A stretch of DNA of 64,000 bases from NCBI GenBank assembly GCA_022759035.1, contig JAEMQD010000109.1:1-64000 (forward strand), given 5' to 3'. Below the pieces are notes generated by a model. It did not search any database. It was not told where the DNA came from and saw only the letters and a program-made list of their open reading frames with translations. Of this stretch, positions 60,607 through 64,000 are shown in pieces (positions within the stretch are counted from its first letter, which is position 1; each line of letters starts with the position of its first letter). The translations under genes and the position numbers were made by a program. Origin of the DNA: Thiotrichales bacterium (GTDB lineage: Bacteria; Pseudomonadota; Gammaproteobacteria; Thiomicrospirales; Thiomicrospiraceae).

Positions 60607-60708
60607 ATAGAAAAAATTCTTAGATTACCCTTGCGCAAAACCAAGTCGATAACGAAAGTTAATGCACGTTATTTGGCGTAGCGTTTTGTACAACAACGCC
60701 TATTATTT

Positions 60709-62085
60709 GTGAGAACCTCAACCTTGAGTACGCTTTGGAACAATTGTTTAGTCGAACTAAAACACAGCTTGCCGCCACAGCAATTTAGCTCATGGATCAG
60801 TCCACTAGAAGCGCGTGAACATGATGAACAAAAGACATTGCAATTACTCGCGCCTAATTCGTTTGTCTTCGACTGGGTACGCGACAAACTTTGGGAGCAC
60901 ATACAAGATGCTTTCATTCGTGCCTGTACCGAAATACAAGATCAATGGCAACTAACCATTGATGTCGGACAGTTTAGTAGTGCGTTATCCGACACCCATC
61001 CCATTGCGCCAGCCCCTGCGATAATCGCAAAAACAAACACAAATAAAGCAAGCAGCAACAAAACAGTCAATACTGGGCTTAACCGAATTTACACTTTTGA
61101 CAGTTTTGTGCAGGGCAAAGCCAACCAACTTGCCAATGCCGCCGCACAACAAGTCGCAAGCAACCCAGGCGGCGCATACAACCCATTATTTATTTATGGC
61201 GGTGTTGGCTTAGGTAAAACGCACCTTATGCACGCTATTGGCAATCAAATTACAGCGAACAACCCGCAAGCAAAAGTTGTCTATATGTCATCTGAACGCT
61301 TTGTTCAAGACATGGTGACGGCATTACGTCATCAAAAAATAGAAGAATTTAAAAATTTTTACCGCGCTTTAGACGCGCTACTCATCGACGACATTCAGTT
61401 CTTTGCCGACAAAACGGGGTCACAAGAAGAGTTCTTTCACACCTTCAATGCCTTACTAGAGGGCAACAAACAGGTCGTTTTAACATCAGACAAATTCCCA
61501 AAAGAAATTACTGGCCTTGAAGAACGCCTAAAATCTCGCTTTGGTTGGGGACTAACCATCGCCGTTGAACCGCCCGAATTCGAAATGCGCGTTGCTATTT
61601 TGCAAAAGAAAGCAAGTGCACTCAATGTATCACTACCAAATGATGTGGCCTTCTTAATTGCCAAACGCCTGCATTCTAATGTGCGTGAGCTTGAAGGCGC
61701 ACTCAATCGCGTCATTGCTTTTACACAATTAACGCATCGCCCGTTAACAGTAGACATGGCAAAGGAAGCATTGCGCGATTTATTTGCCGCGCAAGAGCGC
61801 ATGGTAACACTCGACAACATTCAAAAAACCGTAGCCGACTTTTACAAAATTAGTGTACGAGAACTCACCTCAGATAAGCGAACGCGCAACCTAGCGCGCC
61901 CAAGACAAATTGCCATGTTTATTTCTAAAGAATTAACCAGTCATTCGTTGCCAGAAATTGGCGATGCTTACAAGCGTGATCATACGACAGTGTTGCATGC
62001 TTGTCGCCAAGTCGTCAAACTAAGAGAGTCCGATCATCAATTGGATGAAGAAGTTGCAACTTTATTACGCATTCTGCGTACTTAA
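60709..62085 (+). CDS. dnaA: Chromosomal replication initiator protein DnaA
   Basis: A 458-residue initiator. Domain I begins [28 protein letters not shown] short linker follows, then the AAA+ domain III with Walker [16 protein letters not shown] near residue 164 and Walker [14 protein letters not shown] near residue 224. Domain IV has the signature [12 protein letters not shown]. It unwinds the chromosome origin. Starts at GTG 60709 and TTG 60724 are both possible; neither has a strong ribosome site. It is followed by dnaN and recF. Confidence 0.98.
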   Translation: MRTSTLSTLWNNCLVELKHSLPPQQFSSWISPLEAREHDEQKTLQLLAPNSFVFDWVRDKLWEHIQDAFIRACTEIQDQWQLTIDVGQFSSALSDTHPIAPAPAIIAKTNTNKASSNKTVNTGLNRIYTFDSFVQGKANQLANAAAQQVASNPGGAYNPLFIYGGVGLGKTHLMHAIGNQITANNPQAKVVYMSSERFVQDMVTALRHQKIEEFKNFYRALDALLIDDIQFFADKTGSQEEFFHTFNALLEGNKQVVLTSDKFPKEITGLEERLKSRFGWGLTIAVEPPEFEMRVAILQKKASALNVSLPNDVAFLIAKRLHSNVRELEGALNRVIAFTQLTHRPLTVDMAKEALRDLFAAQERMVTLDNIQKTVADFYKISVRELTSDKRTRNLARPRQIAMFISKELTSHSLPEIGDAYKRDHTTVLHACRQVVKLRESDHQLDEEVATLLRILRT

Positions 62086-62146
62086 TTTATAAATTTTGTT
62101 AAAATTCATCCCAAACAAATTAACAGCGACGCGCTAGGAATTTACC

Positions 62147-63259
62147 ATGAACTTTACAATAGACCGCACACCTTTATTTAACGCACTTAAATCGATTGTG
62201 GGCGTCGTTGAACGCAAAAACACACAGCCCATTTTGTCTAATGTGCTTTTTGCGATTCAGGGTAACAACCTTACGTTGACAGCAACCAATATTGAAATGG
62301 AAGTTAAGGTTGCCTTAGAAAATGTTGTTTCTGCAACGCAACATGGCGCAGTCACCTTACCTGCCAGAAAAGTATTCGATCTCATTTCTACTTTAGCGGA
62401 TGGCACACAGCTTCAATTCGAAGTGGAAGCACATCAAGCCATTATGAAGGTCGGCCGTAGCCGCTATAAGCTTTCTGCACTTGATGCAAGTGACTTTCCA
62501 ATTATTGATGTTAGCAATCAAGAAGCTAGCGTTAGCGTACCGCAAGCAGTGCTTGCCAAGATGATTAAGCAAGTTGAGTTTGCCATGGCACAGCAAGATG
62601 TTCGTTACTACTTAAACGGCATGTTAGTTGAGCTTGATGGCGACCAATTAAATCTGGTTGCAACGGATGGGCACCGCCTAGCAAAAGCGAGTACGCAACT
62701 CGCCAAAAATAGCAGCGAAAAAACGCAACTAATTGTACCAAGACGCACGGTAATAGAACTTGCAAAAGCATTGGGTGAATCTGGTGAAGTGACCATTGGC
62801 CTTGCTAAAAACCACTTAACGCTATGCTTAAGCAATCTAACGATGACTGTTAAGCTTATTGAAGGTAAGTTCCCAGAATACCAGCGTGTCATTCCTGTTA
62901 ATATGCCTTATCTACTTGCCGCCGATAGAAACCAACTACTTGCTGCATTGGCTCGGGTGGCAATTTTAGCAAACGACAAACTGCGCGGCGTACGTATGAC
63001 TGTCGCAAAAGACAGCATCGAACTCACCACAACCAATCCAGAACAAGATGAAGCAGACGAGTTTGTCGAAGCCAACTTTAATGGCGAAACATTTGTAACT
63101 GGCTATAACTTACGTTATCTCCAAGAAGCACTCGGTGCGATGCCAACAGAAAATGTATTTTTAGCATTAAAAGACAGCAATGCTGCTTGCTTGGCAGAAT
63201 ATACGCTTGACAACGATAGCATCAAAATTAGCCAAGTCATTATGCCGATGCGCCTCTAG
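62147..63259 (+). CDS. dnaN: DNA polymerase III beta subunit (sliding clamp)
   Basis: A 370-residue clamp of three similar domains. NTQPILSNVLFAIQGNNLTLTATNIEMEV is in domain 1, LVATDGHRLAKAS in domain 2, and it ends in QVIMPMRL, the hydrophobic pocket-forming C terminus. It encircles DNA and tethers polymerases. A TAGGAA site lies about ten bases before the ATG. It is 61 bases after dnaA and 17 before recF. Confidence 0.98.
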   Translation: MNFTIDRTPLFNALKSIVGVVERKNTQPILSNVLFAIQGNNLTLTATNIEMEVKVALENVVSATQHGAVTLPARKVFDLISTLADGTQLQFEVEAHQAIMKVGRSRYKLSALDASDFPIIDVSNQEASVSVPQAVLAKMIKQVEFAMAQQDVRYYLNGMLVELDGDQLNLVATDGHRLAKASTQLAKNSSEKTQLIVPRRTVIELAKALGESGEVTIGLAKNHLTLCLSNLTMTVKLIEGKFPEYQRVIPVNMPYLLAADRNQLLAALARVAILANDKLRGVRMTVAKDSIELTTTNPEQDEADEFVEANFNGETFVTGYNLRYLQEALGAMPTENVFLALKDSNAACLAEYTLDNDSIKISQVIMPMRL

Positions 63260-63276
63260 GCCATCGCACTAATTCA

Positions 63277-64000
63277 ATGGCTAAAATCTCGCGTTTATCC
63301 TTAGCAGGATTACGCAACCTTGCGCCCGTCGCGCTCGATACGGATAGCATGAATATCCTGATTACAGGAAGCAACGGCGCAGGCAAAACAGCGCTACTTG
63401 AAGGTATTAGCTTATTAGCAACGGGGCGATCTTTTCGAGAGAGTCGGTTACAACGCTGTCAACAATGGCAAGCAACCCAATTAACCCTTTACGCTGAAGT
63501 TGACAACTGCCAAGGGCAGCACAAGCTAGGCTGGCAGCGTTACAAGCAAAACACGCAACTACGCTTAAATGGCGAACAAATCACCTCTCAAGCACAACTC
63601 GCACGTCAACTACCCATCCAAGTTTTTTCACCAGAGAGCCATGACTTATTAACACACGGGCCGAATGAACGACGCCGATTCCTTGATTGGGGCGCTTTTT
63701 ATCAAGAGGCTTCTTTTTTACCCGCTTGGCGACGCTATCAACATGCCTTAAAACAACGTAATCACGCGCTTAAACAGCAACGCCCAGATAATGAAATTGC
63801 TTTATGGAATGCGCCATTATGGGATGCCGCACAACAGATTCATCAAACACGAAGTAAATACACCGCGCTTCTTGCTGAGACAGCAACACCGCTCCTTGCA
63901 CAAGTAAGTGATAGCTTGCAAAACATTCAGCTAAGCTATCAAGCAGGTTGGCCAGAACATGAAACAACGTTAATGACGCTATGGCATCAACAACTAGCAC
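63277..64000 (+). CDS. recF: DNA replication and repair protein RecF, 5' part (runs off window)
   Basis: The frame opens with ATG 63277 and stays open for 241 codons to the window edge. It begins MAKISRLSLAGLRNLAPV with Walker A ITGSNGAGKTALLEGI near residue 29, then RSFRESRLQRC, and the RecF-specific GPNERRRFLDWGAFYQ near residue 128. RecF loads RecA at ssDNA gaps. The order dnaA-dnaN-recF is classical, and gyrB would be expected next. The C-terminal third is outside the window. Confidence 0.95.
   Translation, partial: MAKISRLSLAGLRNLAPVALDTDSMNILITGSNGAGKTALLEGISLLATGRSFRESRLQRCQQWQATQLTLYAEVDNCQGQHKLGWQRYKQNTQLRLNGEQITSQAQLARQLPIQVFSPESHDLLTHGPNERRRFLDWGAFYQEASFLPAWRRYQHALKQRNHALKQQRPDNEIALWNAPLWDAAQQIHQTRSKYTALLAETATPLLAQVSDSLQNIQLSYQAGWPEHETTLMTLWHQQLA

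Overview
This 64 kb window reads as the chromosome of a free-living, respiring gammaproteobacterium of moderate to low GC. I cannot name the species. The assignment rests on gene content and order. HisI and HisE are separate, followed by hinT-tatABC. rpoH carries the Q-R-K-L-F-F RpoH box. The ATCase genes are of the pyrB-pyrC' type and sit behind yqgE-yqgF. uvrA, an MFS gene and ssb are neighbours. The classical gammaproteobacterial origin cluster is also present (glmS-glmU-atp-parB-parA-rsmG-mnmG ... mnmE-yidC-rnpA-rpmH ... dnaA-dnaN-recF). No insertion sequences, phage genes, CRISPR arrays, tRNAs or rRNAs were seen.

Layout. 0-2.3 kb: lipopolysaccharide genes (partial ORF, O-antigen ligase family, hldD). 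2.4-7.8 kb: ssb, a YajR-type MFS exporter, uvrA and a HopJ-family gene. 7.8-16.1 kb (minus): a complete cbb3 oxidase locus ccoN-O-Q-P followed by ccoG-H-I, with an unannotated 45-codon membrane-peptide gene between ccoP and ccoG and two FNR/Anr-like boxes. 16.5-23.3 kb (plus): hisB-H-A-F-I-E, hinT, tatA-B-C and rpoH. 23.3-27.2 kb (minus): bioB-F-H-C. 27.2-28.3 kb: comF and ppnP. 28.4-33.4 kb (minus): esterase, lipoprotein, ubiA, glmS, glmU. 33.6-45.1 kb (minus): the ATP synthase operon (atpZ-I-B-E-F-H-A-G-D-C) preceded by parB, parA, rsmG and mnmG. 45.2-55.9 kb: a block of unrelated housekeeping genes (rlmJ, selO, queF, yqgE, ruvX, pyrB, pyrC', a PyrK-like protein, a small acidic protein, hemB, aroE, an SQR-like flavoprotein) sitting where mnmG and mnmE are usually adjacent. 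56.0-59.6 kb (minus): mnmE, yidC, rnpA, rpmH. 59.7-64 kb (plus): a TauE/SafE transporter, dnaA, dnaN and the start of recF.

How it works together. The cbb3 oxidase and its copper and assembly factors build a high-affinity terminal oxidase whose proton gradient feeds the F1Fo synthase. UbiA supplies quinone, HemB starts haem synthesis, and the Tat system exports folded redox proteins. An SQR-like flavoprotein and a sulfite-exporter-family protein hint at reduced-sulfur metabolism, but this is only inference.

Most of the window is ordinary core genome and I did not find a clearly new multi-gene system. The items most worth a second look are the 45-residue membrane peptide inside the cco locus with an FNR-like box upstream, the degenerate PyrK-like protein translationally coupled to an inactive dihydroorotase, the extra periplasmic insert in CcoO, and the rearranged origin region lacking visible DnaA boxes, yidD and parS. 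Start codons were re-chosen from the longest ORF wherever a Shine-Dalgarno sequence or homology decided it. No database search was possible, so family names come from recognised motifs.
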